DNA of 35,036 bases from Bacteroidota bacterium (GTDB lineage: Bacteria > Bacteroidota > Bacteroidia > Palsa-948): assembly GCA_004297845.1 (NCBI GenBank), contig SCSP01000397.1:1-35036 (forward strand), read 5' to 3'. This document shows, piece after piece, positions 15,205-24,275 of this stretch. Both the position numbers and the translations under genes were made by a program. Position 1 is the stretch's first letter. Each line of letters opens with the position of its first letter. Under the pieces are notes generated by a model, which was given only the letters and a program-made list of their open reading frames with translations, searched no databases and had not been told where the DNA came from.

Positions 15205-16482
15205 ATGGTAAAATATCTCATATCACTTTCTTTCCGCAACCGATGGATTGTCCTGCTCATCAGCGCAGGTCTTTTCGGATGGGGAGTGTTTTCAATGAAA
15301 CAAAATCCGATTGATGCAATCCCGGATGTTTCTGACAATCAGGTTATTGTTTTCACCGAGTGGATGGGGAGGAGCCCGCAAGTGATAGAAGATCAGGTTA
15401 CTTACCCGCTGGTTTCAAATTTTCAGAGCATTCCGAAAATAAAAAACGTGCGTGGTACTTCCATGTTCGGGATGAGCTTTGTTTATATAATTTTTGAAGA
15501 TGATGCAGATATTTACTGGGCGCGAACAAGAGTTCTTGAGAAATTAAATTATGCGCAGCGGCTTTTACCGGAAGGAGTTACTCCAACTTTGGGACCTGAT
15601 GGCACAGGAGTGGGACATATTTTCTGGTACACACTTAATGCGAAAGGATATGACTTGGGGGAACTCCGTGCATTGCAGGACTGGTACATCAAATACGGGT
15701 TACAAACTGTAAAAGGCGTGAGCGAAGTGGCTTCATTCGGTGGGTTTCAGAAACAGTATCAAATAAATATTGATCCGCACAAACTAAATTATTACAACAT
15801 CTCCCTAATGGATGTTTTGAAATCGGTTAAGAGCAACAATAATGATGTAGGCGGAAGAAAATTTGAGATGAGCGATATGGCATATATCGTCCGTGGACTT
15901 GGTTACATTAAGTCAAAGGAAGAAATAGAAAATATTCCTGTAGGAAAAGACGGTACTATCCCAATTACGATTGGGATGGTTTCATCCGGAATTCAGATGG
16001 GCGGTGATTTACGCCTTGGAATTTTTGATGAGAACGGGGAAGGCGAAGTAGTAGGGGGAATCATTGTAATGCGCTATGGAGAAAATGCTGACGAAGTAAT
16101 TAAGAAGGTAAAAATTAAACTTGCGGATATAGAAAAAGGATTGCCCGAAGGAATAAAGTTCAAAATAGCCTACGACCGAAGCGAACTCATAGAAGCAAGT
16201 ATTTCTTCTGTAAAAATAATCATCATCGAGGAAATGATTGTTGTTTCACTCATTGTTTTGATATTTCTTTTTCACTGGCGAAGCGCCTTTGTTGTGATTA
16301 TCCAGATACCTGTTTCCATTGCGGCAAGCTTCATATTATTGGAAACATTCGGAATTTCTTCCAACATCATGTCTATTACAGGAATTGCTCTTGCCATAGG
16401 AGTAGTGGTAGATGATGGAATCATGATGGTGGAGAATGCATATCGTCATTTGGCAGATGAACAAATTAAAGAGCAAAAATGA
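15205..16482 (+). CDS. cusA: CusA/CzcA-family RND metal efflux pump, N-terminal part (split gene)
   Basis: 425 residues covering TM1 (LSFRNRWIVLLISAGLFGWG), the first porter domain and TM2-TM4, ending soon after the proton-relay motif VVVDDGIMMVENAYRHL. Full-length CusA has about 1050 residues; this part and the next ORF together give 1064 and align without a gap, so one pump is encoded in two pieces. The stop overlaps the next ATG (ATGA), a -1 frame change in the cytoplasmic loop, beside A-runs. It could be a true gene fission with coupled translation, a programmed slip or a sequence error. The pump exports periplasmic Cu(I)/Ag(I) through CusB and CusC. Confidence 0.85.
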   Translation: MVKYLISLSFRNRWIVLLISAGLFGWGVFSMKQNPIDAIPDVSDNQVIVFTEWMGRSPQVIEDQVTYPLVSNFQSIPKIKNVRGTSMFGMSFVYIIFEDDADIYWARTRVLEKLNYAQRLLPEGVTPTLGPDGTGVGHIFWYTLNAKGYDLGELRALQDWYIKYGLQTVKGVSEVASFGGFQKQYQINIDPHKLNYYNISLMDVLKSVKSNNNDVGGRKFEMSDMAYIVRGLGYIKSKEEIENIPVGKDGTIPITIGMVSSGIQMGGDLRLGIFDENGEGEVVGGIIVMRYGENADEVIKKVKIKLADIEKGLPEGIKFKIAYDRSELIEASISSVKIIIIEEMIVVSLIVLIFLFHWRSAFVVIIQIPVSIAASFILLETFGISSNIMSITGIALAIGVVVDDGIMMVENAYRHLADEQIKEQK

Positions 16483-18398
16483 ATGAAAATAAAAAAATAG
16501 CGGAAGAAAAACGTCTTTCGATCATTGAGCAGGCCTGCCAGCAAATAGGCAAGGGGGCGTTCTATTCCACCATCATCATAGTAGCGTCTTTCCTTCCTGT
16601 ATTTATGCTTACCGGGCAGGAGGGGAAATTATTTTCTCCTTTAGCCTGGACAAAAACCTTCATTCTGTTTATTGATGCCTTTATTGCGGTAACACTGGTT
16701 CCTGTTCTCGCTTCATTTTTTCTAAAAGGGGAAAAATTTCTTCCGGAATCAAAAAACCCTGTGAATAGCGTCTTGCAGAAAGTATATTCCCCCGTCATAA
16801 AATTATGTTTGAAATGGAGAAAAACAACCGTTGGAATTAATTTTATTGCGCTTCTGATTAGTATCCCTATGTTGATGAATACCGGAACGGAATTTATGCC
16901 TCCTCTCGATGAAGGAAGCATCTTGTTCATGCCTGTTACGCTTCCTGATGTCTCCAATTCAGAAGTGAAAAGAATTCTTCAAGTGCAGGATAAGCTCATC
17001 AAAACTGTTCCTGAAGTTTCGTATGTATTGGGGAAGGCAGGGCGCGCAAGCACCGCAACAGATAATTCTCCTATCAGCATGATTGAAACCATCGTGTTGT
17101 TGAAGCCAAAGCACGAATGGAGGGAAGGTGTTACGAAGGAAGAAATTATCAATGAGCTCAATGCAAAGCTCCAGATTCCCGGAACAATAAACGGGTGGAC
17201 ACAGCCGATTATCAACCGCATCAATATGCTCTCTACAGGAATCAGAACGGACGTAGGAGTAAAAATTTATGGCGACAATCTTGACTCCATAAATTTTGTA
17301 GCACAGAAGGTCAAAAATGCTCTTACAGGGATGGATGGCGTGAAAGACTTGTATGCGGAGCCGATTTTCGGGGGAAAATATATTGATGTGAAAATCAAAA
17401 AAGAAGAAATTGGGAGATATGGTTTGAGCGTGGACGATGTGAACATGGTAGTGGAATCTGCTATCGGAGGAATGAATCTCACTACCACTATTGAAGGTCG
17501 CCAGCGCTTCAGCGTGAACCTGCGCCTGTCGCAGGATTATCGTAACTCCATTGACGAAATCAAACGTACCATCATTAAAACAACTGATTTTGGATATATT
17601 CCGCTTTCCGCGGTTGCGGATGTTGAAATTTCGGAAGGTCCGCCGATGATTCAATCAGAAAATTCGTTACTCAGGGGAGCCGTTTTATTCAACGCCCGTG
17701 GAAGAGATTTAGGAAGCACAGTGAATGATGCAAAAAAGAAAATAGAGGAAACAATTAAAAAGTTACCGAAAGGATATTATATTGAATGGAGCGGTCAATG
17801 GGAAAACCAGATCCGCGCCACCAACACATTGAAAATTATTATCCCAATTGTCATCGTTATCATTTTTGTTGTGCTGTACATGGTGTATAAATCCATTCGC
17901 GAAACATTCTTCAGCTTAATCACTGTGCCTTTCGCCTTAATAGGCGGAGTGTATATTATCTATTTCTGGGACGTAAATTTATCCGTTGCAGTGGCAGTCG
18001 GGTTTATTGCACTTTTCGGAATTGCTGTTCAAACAGGAATTTTCATGGTGATTTATTTACATGAATCCATGAATGTATTAGTCCGGCTGAAGGGAAATTC
18101 GAGAGAAACAATTTCAAATGCCGATTTACGGGAATATGTTTACAAAGGTGCAGCACAGCGCCTCCGCCCGAAAATTATGACCGTGTGCGTGATGCTCATT
18201 GGGCTTATTCCTGTGCTTTGGTCGCAGGGCGTGGGCAGCGATATAATGATTCCTATCGTGCTGCCAATGATTGGCGGGGTTTTTACGTCCTCTATTCATG
18301 TATTGCTGACTACACCGGTAGTTTTTGAAATGGTGAAAGAATACGAATTAAATAAATTTGGAAAAATGGATGTGGTGGAATCGGCAATTAAATATTAA
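16479..18398 (+). CDS. cusA: CusA-family RND metal efflux pump, C-terminal part (split gene)
   Basis: 639 residues continuing the pump from the cytoplasmic loop: ASFLPVFMLTGQEGKLFSPLAWTKTF, the second porter domain starting TEFMPPLDEGSILFMP, and TM8-TM12. The Cu-site methionines of Escherichia coli CusA have counterparts: Met201 (PISMIET) for Met573 and Met250 (RINMLSTGI) for Met623. The Met672 position is shifted by one (GGMN, Met332). This supports Cu(I)/Ag(I) over Zn/Co/Cd. The gene is otherwise intact, with no other stops. The ATG overlaps the stop of the first part by 4 bases, and the CusC gene follows after 5 bases. Confidence 0.85.
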   Translation: MNENKKIAEEKRLSIIEQACQQIGKGAFYSTIIIVASFLPVFMLTGQEGKLFSPLAWTKTFILFIDAFIAVTLVPVLASFFLKGEKFLPESKNPVNSVLQKVYSPVIKLCLKWRKTTVGINFIALLISIPMLMNTGTEFMPPLDEGSILFMPVTLPDVSNSEVKRILQVQDKLIKTVPEVSYVLGKAGRASTATDNSPISMIETIVLLKPKHEWREGVTKEEIINELNAKLQIPGTINGWTQPIINRINMLSTGIRTDVGVKIYGDNLDSINFVAQKVKNALTGMDGVKDLYAEPIFGGKYIDVKIKKEEIGRYGLSVDDVNMVVESAIGGMNLTTTIEGRQRFSVNLRLSQDYRNSIDEIKRTIIKTTDFGYIPLSAVADVEISEGPPMIQSENSLLRGAVLFNARGRDLGSTVNDAKKKIEETIKKLPKGYYIEWSGQWENQIRATNTLKIIIPIVIVIIFVVLYMVYKSIRETFFSLITVPFALIGGVYIIYFWDVNLSVAVAVGFIALFGIAVQTGIFMVIYLHESMNVLVRLKGNSRETISNADLREYVYKGAAQRLRPKIMTVCVMLIGLIPVLWSQGVGSDIMIPIVLPMIGGVFTSSIHVLLTTPVVFEMVKEYELNKFGKMDVVESAIKY

Positions 18399-18403
18399 GG
18401 GAA

Positions 18404-19636
18404 ATGAAAGAAAATGAAGTAAGTAAACAGTCAGCAGTAAACAACAGACAAGTAATATTGTCCATTGTCTACTGTCTGTTATCTACTCTTGGATTTGCAC
18501 AGATTCTCTCTCTTGATACTATACTTTCCCGCATTGAAAAAAACAATTCTTCCATACTTTCTTATCAGAACAAGATATTATCTGCAAATGAAATGGCTAA
18601 AGGCGTTAAAAGCTGGATGCCACCTACCTTAAGCCTTCAGTTCGATTCTGCTACCATCGGCATAAGCCAGATGCTTCCAAATCCAAGAAAACAAAATGCA
18701 AAAGTAGATTATCTGAAATCACTTGCCACGTTAGAATCCAACGATGCTTCCTATTTAAAGAATCAATTTTTTACATCTGCAAAAATTGCGTACTACGAAA
18801 GATATGTTTCAGAAAAAAAATCTATAGTACTGAAAGAAAACCTACACCTTTTGAAACTAATGCTTGAAATTTCCGAGTTGCAGATTGCCTATAACAAATC
18901 TAATTTGCAATCCGTGTACAGGGCGCAGGCAAAATTATATTCACAGGAAAGTATGCTAAAGGAAGAACAAGGAATGATTCAGGAAGCCACTTCTGTATTA
19001 AATTACCTGATGAATGAAAATCTGGAAAATGTTTTTGCTATAGACTCTGTTATGTTACTTAAAAAATATACTATGCAACCCCCCGATACTTCAAAAGAAA
19101 CGCTTGAAAGTAAACGAAGCGACATTCAAAAAATGAATAACTCGATAACTTCCATGCAGCTTAATAAGAAAGTAATCATGGCTCAGTCGAATCCTGATTT
19201 CGGAGTGATGGTTGAACGAAATAATACGTACACAAACCGTCATCCGTTCATGCTGGAATTAACAATGACCATTCCCATTCTGCCCTGGGTTTCAAAGATG
19301 TATAAATCGGAATCACGCGCTATGGATTTTCAGATTAACGCCATGGAACAGGAGAAAGCCGGCATGATAAATATGGCGAGTCAAATGGCAAAAATGAATT
19401 TAATCAAACTTCACTCAGCATATCAGATAGTAGATAACTACACAGATAAAATTATTCCCGCTTATGCGAAAAACTTTGAAGTTAATTTATTGGCATACCG
19501 GCAAAACACCGGTGATCTGTTGAAAGTTTTAATGGCATGGGATGATTTACAAATGGCGAAGATGGAATACCTGGATTTTTTGGAAACCACACTGAAAACA
19601 GAAGCGGAACTTGAAAAAGTACTTGAAAATAAATAA
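18404..19636 (+). CDS. CusC/TolC-family outer-membrane efflux protein
   Basis: 410 residues with a signal peptide (about 1-33, ending LGFAQ) followed by long amphipathic helices of the TolC type (IEKNNSSILSYQNKILSANEMAKGVK, then helix pairs to the C-terminus ETTLKTEAELEKVLE). It would form the outer-membrane channel of the Cus pump. It lies 5 bases downstream of the CusA C-part and 7 bases upstream of the first CusB. The signal-peptide codons fall inside a dispersed inverted repeat (18428-18490), so the secretion signal may have been built or replaced by that repeat. Confidence 0.8.
   Translation: MKENEVSKQSAVNNRQVILSIVYCLLSTLGFAQILSLDTILSRIEKNNSSILSYQNKILSANEMAKGVKSWMPPTLSLQFDSATIGISQMLPNPRKQNAKVDYLKSLATLESNDASYLKNQFFTSAKIAYYERYVSEKKSIVLKENLHLLKLMLEISELQIAYNKSNLQSVYRAQAKLYSQESMLKEEQGMIQEATSVLNYLMNENLENVFAIDSVMLLKKYTMQPPDTSKETLESKRSDIQKMNNSITSMQLNKKVIMAQSNPDFGVMVERNNTYTNRHPFMLELTMTIPILPWVSKMYKSESRAMDFQINAMEQEKAGMINMASQMAKMNLIKLHSAYQIVDNYTDKIIPAYAKNFEVNLLAYRQNTGDLLKVLMAWDDLQMAKMEYLDFLETTLKTEAELEKVLENK
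18428..18490. repeat. Dispersed inverted repeat of the ACAGTAGAC type inside a signal peptide
   Basis: AACAGACA (18443-18450) and TGTCTGTT (18473-18480) form a perfect 8-bp inverted repeat within a stretch of AGTAAACA / GTCTACTGTCT words. Such simple words recur between genes in many Bacteroidota. Here the element lies in coding sequence and is translated as VNNRQVILSIVYCLLST. Confidence 0.65.
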
Positions 19637-19643
19637 TTGCGAG

Positions 19644-20945
19644 ATGAACAACTGCGTTCTATATTATGGGAGATATTTTTGTGCGTTAATGCTTCTTGTC
19701 ATTTTCATATTCTCCTGCAATCAAATTCCAAAGCAGGAAGATGAAACGTATATCTGTCCGATGGAATGTCCTATGGACACTCCGGTCATGTTCAGGGAAC
19801 CAGGTACTTGTCCGGTATGTAAGATGGATTTGATACAAAAATCAGAATTTGAAAGGATGAAAGGAGATGATGGAATGAACTCACTATTGAAACCTGCTGA
19901 CGCTTTTGTTATCGCTTCGACAAACCTTGTTATTCCAGAAGAAAGAAATATTGAAACGGAATATTCTGCCGCCGGAGAAATTAGTTATGACACGAGATCA
20001 CTGGAAAATATCGCGTCAAGGTACAGCGGAAGAATTGAAAAATTGTATGTGAAATATATTTTTCAGCCGGTGAAAAAGGGACAAATACTTTTTGAAATCT
20101 ATAGTCCGGAGATTGTTACCGCACAGCAAAACCTCCTCTATCTGTTAAGAAATGATTCGCTTGCCGCCAATCTTATAAATGCAGAAAAGCAAAAATTAAT
20201 TTTATTCGGATTAACGGATTCGCAAATTAAAGTGATAGAAAAAACAAAGAAGGCGGAATATGCATTGCCTGTTTTCAGCCCTTGCGATGGATATATTTAT
20301 GAAACAAAAAATGAATCAGGAATTCCGGAAACAGAAAAAGGCGAAATGGGTATGGATGAAGGATGGCCAATGTCCGGAACGACTGAAAGGGAAAGAAACA
20401 TGGGCAACTCAGCGTATTCTGTCAGAGAAGGAATGTACGTAAAGAAAGGACAAACAATTTTCAACGTGGTGAATCCGGAAAAAATATGGGCAATACTGAA
20501 GATAAGTTCACAGGATATTTCAAAAGTAAAACTGCATCAGCAAGTTAGTTTACAGCTTGAAAACAACCCGGACTCGGTCATTAAAGGAACAATAGATTTT
20601 ATGGAACCATTTTATGAAACCAAAGCCGTAACAATGAATGTGCGCGTGTTTCTTGACAACAAAGAAAATAAAATAAAAACAGGGAGTTGGGTGAAGGCAA
20701 AAATTCATGGCGATACAGTTAAGGGATGGTGGGTTCAGAAAAAATCGGTCTATGATTTAGGAAAAAATAAAATTGTATGGATTAAGAAAAAAAATGGTTT
20801 TCAGGCGCAAAAAATCATTACAGGCGCAGTTATTAAGGACTGGGTGGAAATCAGAGACGGATTATGGGCAGAGGATTCTATCGCCTTTGACGCACACTAT
20901 TTAATGGACAGCGAGAGCTTTATTAAAATCACCGAAGATGAGTAA
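19644..20945 (+). CDS. CusB-type membrane-fusion lipoprotein with heavy-metal-binding domain (first copy)
   Basis: 433 residues. The lipobox FIFSC (Cys25) is followed by a small heavy-metal-binding domain, YICPMECPMD...GTCPVCKMDL (36-63). Then come the periplasmic adaptor domains: barrel-sandwich hybrid (ASRYSGRIEKLYV, PVKKGQILFEIYSPEI), a short helical hairpin and the beta-barrel (VNPEKIWAILKISSQDISKV, IKTGSWVKAKI). ATG 19644 is chosen: it starts 7 bases after the CusC stop and gives a good signal peptide, whereas an upstream in-frame TTG at 19611 would overlap CusC. It bridges pump and channel. It overlaps the second CusB by 8 bases. Confidence 0.85.
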   Translation: MNNCVLYYGRYFCALMLLVIFIFSCNQIPKQEDETYICPMECPMDTPVMFREPGTCPVCKMDLIQKSEFERMKGDDGMNSLLKPADAFVIASTNLVIPEERNIETEYSAAGEISYDTRSLENIASRYSGRIEKLYVKYIFQPVKKGQILFEIYSPEIVTAQQNLLYLLRNDSLAANLINAEKQKLILFGLTDSQIKVIEKTKKAEYALPVFSPCDGYIYETKNESGIPETEKGEMGMDEGWPMSGTTERERNMGNSAYSVREGMYVKKGQTIFNVVNPEKIWAILKISSQDISKVKLHQQVSLQLENNPDSVIKGTIDFMEPFYETKAVTMNVRVFLDNKENKIKTGSWVKAKIHGDTVKGWWVQKKSVYDLGKNKIVWIKKKNGFQAQKIITGAVIKDWVEIRDGLWAEDSIAFDAHYLMDSESFIKITEDE

Positions 20946-22161
20946 CAATATTTTTGTTAGATTTATTTTATTTTCATGTTTTATTTTTCTTCTGGGTTCA
21001 TGCGGAGAAAAGAAAGATGCGATTGAAGAAAACATCTATTATATATGCTCCATGGACCCGCAGGTAATGGAGCGACAGATGGGGCTGTGCCCGATTTGTA
21101 AAATGGAACTTGCAAAGGTCATATTGACAAAGGAGGACATAGAAAGTGTGGCTATTAAAATGAATGAAACCCAAATCAAACTGGCTAACATAAAAGTTGA
21201 TACTGCAAAATTTCAAACTATACATAAAGAAAAATATTTTACAGGAGTTGTAGCCATTGATCAAAATAAAATAAAACAGGTAAGTTCTCGTGTAGCCGGA
21301 AGGATAGAACATTTGTATATCAAAACTACGGGAGAAGTAGTTCAAGCAGGTCAGGCGCTTTACGATTTGTATAGTGAAGAATTAGCCTCTGTTCAAAGGG
21401 AATATTTGTTGTCCGTTAAAAACAATGATTTATATGCTAAGAATAAACCCGAGTATGTTACTATTGTTAATTCTTCAAAAAATAAATTGTTTTTATTGGG
21501 TATGAATGAAGGACAGATGGAGCAGCTACTATCAGAAGGGATAGTTCAAACCAGTTTTCCGGTAATCAGCGCTGTAAGTGGTGTGGTAACGGAAATTAAT
21601 ATTAAAGAGGGAGACTATATGGATGAGGGAACTGTATGTTTTGAACTATCCGACCTTTCTTCTCTCTGGGTGGAAGCCCAGTTGTATCCGGACGAAATGA
21701 AGTATTTCAGAAGCCAAAATGAAGTGGAGTTGATCATTTCTTGCATATCGGATGAAAAACTTATTGGAAAACTTAGTTTTCTTAATCCGGAGTTTCAGCA
21801 AGACAGAAAAGTTAGTCTCGTCAGGATGGAAATTAATAATTCAAATAGGCTGTATAAGCCTGGAATGATGGCCTATGTTATAGTGAAAGCAGGTAAGGAA
21901 AAGGTTCTATCCGTTCCGTCTGATGCCATTATACAAGGAGGCAAGGGATCGGTAGTTTGGATTCGGAATAAAGATGGGAAATTTGAATATAAGAGGGTAA
22001 CTACCGGTATTCATGGAGAGGGTTTTACAGAGATTATTTCCGGAATTAACGAAGAGGAAAATGTTGTAATCTCCGGAACTTATCTGCTAAACAGTGAGTT
22101 TATTTTTAAAAAAGGAATGGATCCAATAGCATACACACAAAGAAAAAAAAATGAAAAGTAA
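20938..22161 (+). CDS. CusB-type membrane-fusion lipoprotein with heavy-metal-binding domain (second copy)
   Basis: 407 residues, same architecture as the preceding gene but clearly diverged: lipobox LLGSC (Cys22), metal domain YYICSMDPQVMERQMGLCPICKMEL (35-58), then VSSRVAGRIEHLYIKTTGEVVQAGQALYDLYSEEL and the barrel LSSLWVEAQLYPDEM...YKPGMMAYVIVKAG. Two different adaptors for one pump suggest a mixed CusB assembly, or that one serves another transporter. It overlaps its upstream neighbour by 8 bases and the next gene by 11. Confidence 0.85.
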   Translation: MSNNIFVRFILFSCFIFLLGSCGEKKDAIEENIYYICSMDPQVMERQMGLCPICKMELAKVILTKEDIESVAIKMNETQIKLANIKVDTAKFQTIHKEKYFTGVVAIDQNKIKQVSSRVAGRIEHLYIKTTGEVVQAGQALYDLYSEELASVQREYLLSVKNNDLYAKNKPEYVTIVNSSKNKLFLLGMNEGQMEQLLSEGIVQTSFPVISAVSGVVTEINIKEGDYMDEGTVCFELSDLSSLWVEAQLYPDEMKYFRSQNEVELIISCISDEKLIGKLSFLNPEFQQDRKVSLVRMEINNSNRLYKPGMMAYVIVKAGKEKVLSVPSDAIIQGGKGSVVWIRNKDGKFEYKRVTTGIHGEGFTEIISGINEEENVVISGTYLLNSEFIFKKGMDPIAYTQRKKNEK

Positions 22162-22585
22162 GTTGAAAATAGTATCGTTGTTGATTGTGATAATATTATT
22201 TATTGCAGCTTATCCATCTGTTCTTATGCAATCACAAACGGTTGAATGGAAAGCACCGGCAAGTGCAAACACGATGAAAAATCCATTGCCATACAATGAG
22301 GAAAGTATTCAAAAAGGGAAATCCATTTTTGTGAGTACCTGTGTTCCATGCCATGGTGATAAAGGAAAGGGTGATGGAATTGCCAGTATCGGATTAAAAA
22401 CAAAACCAGGAAATTTAATATCTGCAAAAGTACAATCGCAAACAGATGGAGCAATATTCTGGAAGATTACAAAAGGTAAAGCACCCATGCCCAATTATGA
22501 TTGCATATTAACTGAAGAACAGAGGTGGCAATTAGTTAATTATATACGAAAACTGGCAAAAACAGAAAACAAAAATGCTAAATAA
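22151..22585 (+). CDS. Exported mono-haem cytochrome c
   Basis: 144 residues. A signal or anchor helix (about 6-25) is followed by one class I cytochrome c domain: CVPCHGDKGKGDG (Cys64, Cys67, His68), with a distal Met likely in KGKAPMPNYD. It is similar to small Bacteroidota cytochromes that accompany envelope oxidoreductases. It overlaps the second CusB gene and the porin gene by 11 bases on each side, so it belongs to the same transcript. Its redox partner is unknown; electron transfer linked to copper is plausible from context only. Confidence 0.88.
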   Translation: MKSKLKIVSLLIVIILFIAAYPSVLMQSQTVEWKAPASANTMKNPLPYNEESIQKGKSIFVSTCVPCHGDKGKGDGIASIGLKTKPGNLISAKVQSQTDGAIFWKITKGKAPMPNYDCILTEEQRWQLVNYIRKLAKTENKNAK

Positions 22586-23861
22586 ATCCGGCTTAAAATC
22601 GAATATTGCGATTATCATAGCATCTATATTTTTGATAGCCGTCAATAGCATATGTTTTTCGCAATCCACAGGTAAGGATTCAGCGCAATGTATCATCTCC
22701 AACTCTGATGCAAAAAAGATCAATAAAAGAATTCTTTTAACAGGAAATTTTTACACTCAATTCAGAAAAGATTTTAGTGACATAACAAACAAAAATAGAG
22801 TATCAGCTTATTTTGATTATGCTTTCAGTCCCATTATGTTATGGAAATTATCCAATCGGTTTTTTATGGAAAGCGAACTGGAAATAAAATCCGACAGGGG
22901 GAAGACTCATATCAAGGTGGGATATGTTGATGTTTCTTTCATTGTAAATAAATTCATGACTATTCAGGCAGGAAATTTTTTAACTCCGCTTGGAACTTAT
23001 CAGGAGCGCCTGCATCCGATGTGGATAAACAAGTTGCCAGATTTTCCTCTAGGATTCGGACACGATGACCTGTTGCCCATTACTGAAACAGGAGCCGGCA
23101 TCCGCGGAGGATTCTCTGTACTGAAATCAAAATTAAACTACGCCCTTTTTGTTTCCAACGGTCCGCAATTAAGCGATGGGGGTCATATCCCGAGAACGGA
23201 AGGAATGCTCTTGTATGAAGACGAGGACACTTCTTTGTTTGGATTTCTCAATTTCAGACAAAATTACAGGGACAATAATTCCAATAAAGCAATGGGTGGC
23301 AGAATTGGAATTTTACCTTTTCCTAATTCTTCTCTCGAATTGGGAGTATGGGCTGAAAGTGCTATTGTGGGAGCAAAATATGGTGCCCATACCCATTCAG
23401 GTTCTTCTCTGGATGTACCCGATTATTCAAAAGTGCGGTCCAGATTATATGGATTTGATTTTTCATACCTGACAAAAGTTTCTTTTCTGAAGGGAATGAT
23501 TGATATAAAAGGACAATGGAATAAAATAAAAACAGATTATGCTAAATACCTTAATACCTATGACACCTCAGGGGTGGTCTGGTCTTATTCTTTTGCCAAT
23601 CATAGCGTGGATTATTACGCTCAGTGCTCCTATCGTCTTTTCTCTTTTGAAAATAATATCATAAACAAATCAGATATCTGTTTTCGCTACTCTTACATGA
23701 AAACACCGAAAGGATCATTATGGGAAAAAGACATTAAACAATACACACTCGGAATCAATTACTGGCTTAACTGGCATTCGGTTTTAAAGTTGGCTTTCCG
23801 GATGGAAACCGGAAACAGAGAAAGACAGGCAATATTCCTTCAATGGGCAATGGGATTTTAA
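22575..23861 (+). CDS. Outer-membrane porin-like protein, paralogue of the one at 2637-4055
   Basis: 428 residues with a signal peptide (about 1-32) and a beta-barrel-like body ending in ERQAIFLQWAMGF. It shares ordered blocks with the porin in the bcrD unit: TYQERLHPMWINKLPDFPLGFGH, YALFVSNGPQL, NKAMGGRIGILPFPNSSLELG, GMIDIKGQWN, and a shared C-terminal pattern (IFLQWAMGF here, LFIMQWVIGV there). It lacks the long Ser/Thr/His insert but has a short GAHTHSGSS. It lies between two cytochrome c genes. Possible roles are a conduit for metal or solute, or a barrel that holds cytochromes; the sequence does not decide. Confidence 0.72.
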   Translation: MLNKSGLKSNIAIIIASIFLIAVNSICFSQSTGKDSAQCIISNSDAKKINKRILLTGNFYTQFRKDFSDITNKNRVSAYFDYAFSPIMLWKLSNRFFMESELEIKSDRGKTHIKVGYVDVSFIVNKFMTIQAGNFLTPLGTYQERLHPMWINKLPDFPLGFGHDDLLPITETGAGIRGGFSVLKSKLNYALFVSNGPQLSDGGHIPRTEGMLLYEDEDTSLFGFLNFRQNYRDNNSNKAMGGRIGILPFPNSSLELGVWAESAIVGAKYGAHTHSGSSLDVPDYSKVRSRLYGFDFSYLTKVSFLKGMIDIKGQWNKIKTDYAKYLNTYDTSGVVWSYSFANHSVDYYAQCSYRLFSFENNIINKSDICFRYSYMKTPKGSLWEKDIKQYTLGINYWLNWHSVLKLAFRMETGNRERQAIFLQWAMGF

Positions 23862-23873
23862 ACAGTTAATAAT

Positions 23874-24146
23874 ATGAAAAGAGAAACTATCCTATTCTGC
23901 ATTTCTACTCTGCTGGTTTCGGCAATTCTATTGAACAGTTGTTCAACTTCTGAAAAACTATCGGAAAAAAGCGGAGTGCAACTTTGGGGAGAAAACTGCA
24001 GTCGGTGCCATTCAGTGCCTCCGCCATCGGCATACAGTGATTACGGGTGGGAAATAATAGGAACACACATGCGGATCCGGGCAAACCTGACATACTACGA
24101 AGAAACGAAGATTGTTGAGTTTTTGAAAACGGCAAACGAAAACTGA
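23874..24146 (+). CDS. Small lipoprotein cytochrome c
   Basis: 90 residues. The lipobox LLNSC (Cys23) is followed by WGENCSRCHSVPPPSAYSD (haem motif CSRCH near residue 45), then THMRIRANLTYYEETKIVEFLKT, typical of a minimal class I cytochrome c; the Met in THMR is the likely sixth ligand. It ends the copper block and is followed by a terminator-like hairpin. Confidence 0.82.
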   Translation: MKRETILFCISTLLVSAILLNSCSTSEKLSEKSGVQLWGENCSRCHSVPPPSAYSDYGWEIIGTHMRIRANLTYYEETKIVEFLKTANEN

Positions 24147-24197
24147 TTATAAATACACAATCCTGTGTTAATCAGTGACAAGCATTTGTTTTTTGCA
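24142..24197 (+). terminator. Candidate terminator of the copper block
   Basis: Composite hairpin overlapping the stop codon: outer arms ACTGATTA / TAATCAGT (24142-24149 and 24169-24176), inner arms ACACA / TGTGT. A T-rich run follows about 11 bases later (TTTGTTTTTTG). The distance to the T-run is longer than ideal for a classical intrinsic terminator. Confidence 0.45.
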
Positions 24198-24275
24198 GCA
24201 ATTTGCGGGATTTAGTGGCTGAGTAGTTACAAAAAGGGTTCATTAGAAAAAGCATAAAAAATTGCCTCTCTCTTT

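Noticed and set aside
16959-17654. 231-codon open frame on the minus strand within the CusA C-part
   Set aside because: It is antisense to a strongly conserved pump gene, and its translation shows no domain and an atypical Cys/His/Phe-rich composition.
19611-19643. Longer first CusB starting with TTG at 19611
   Set aside because: It overlaps CusC and adds KKYLKIN-type residues before a good lipoprotein signal that begins at ATG 19644.
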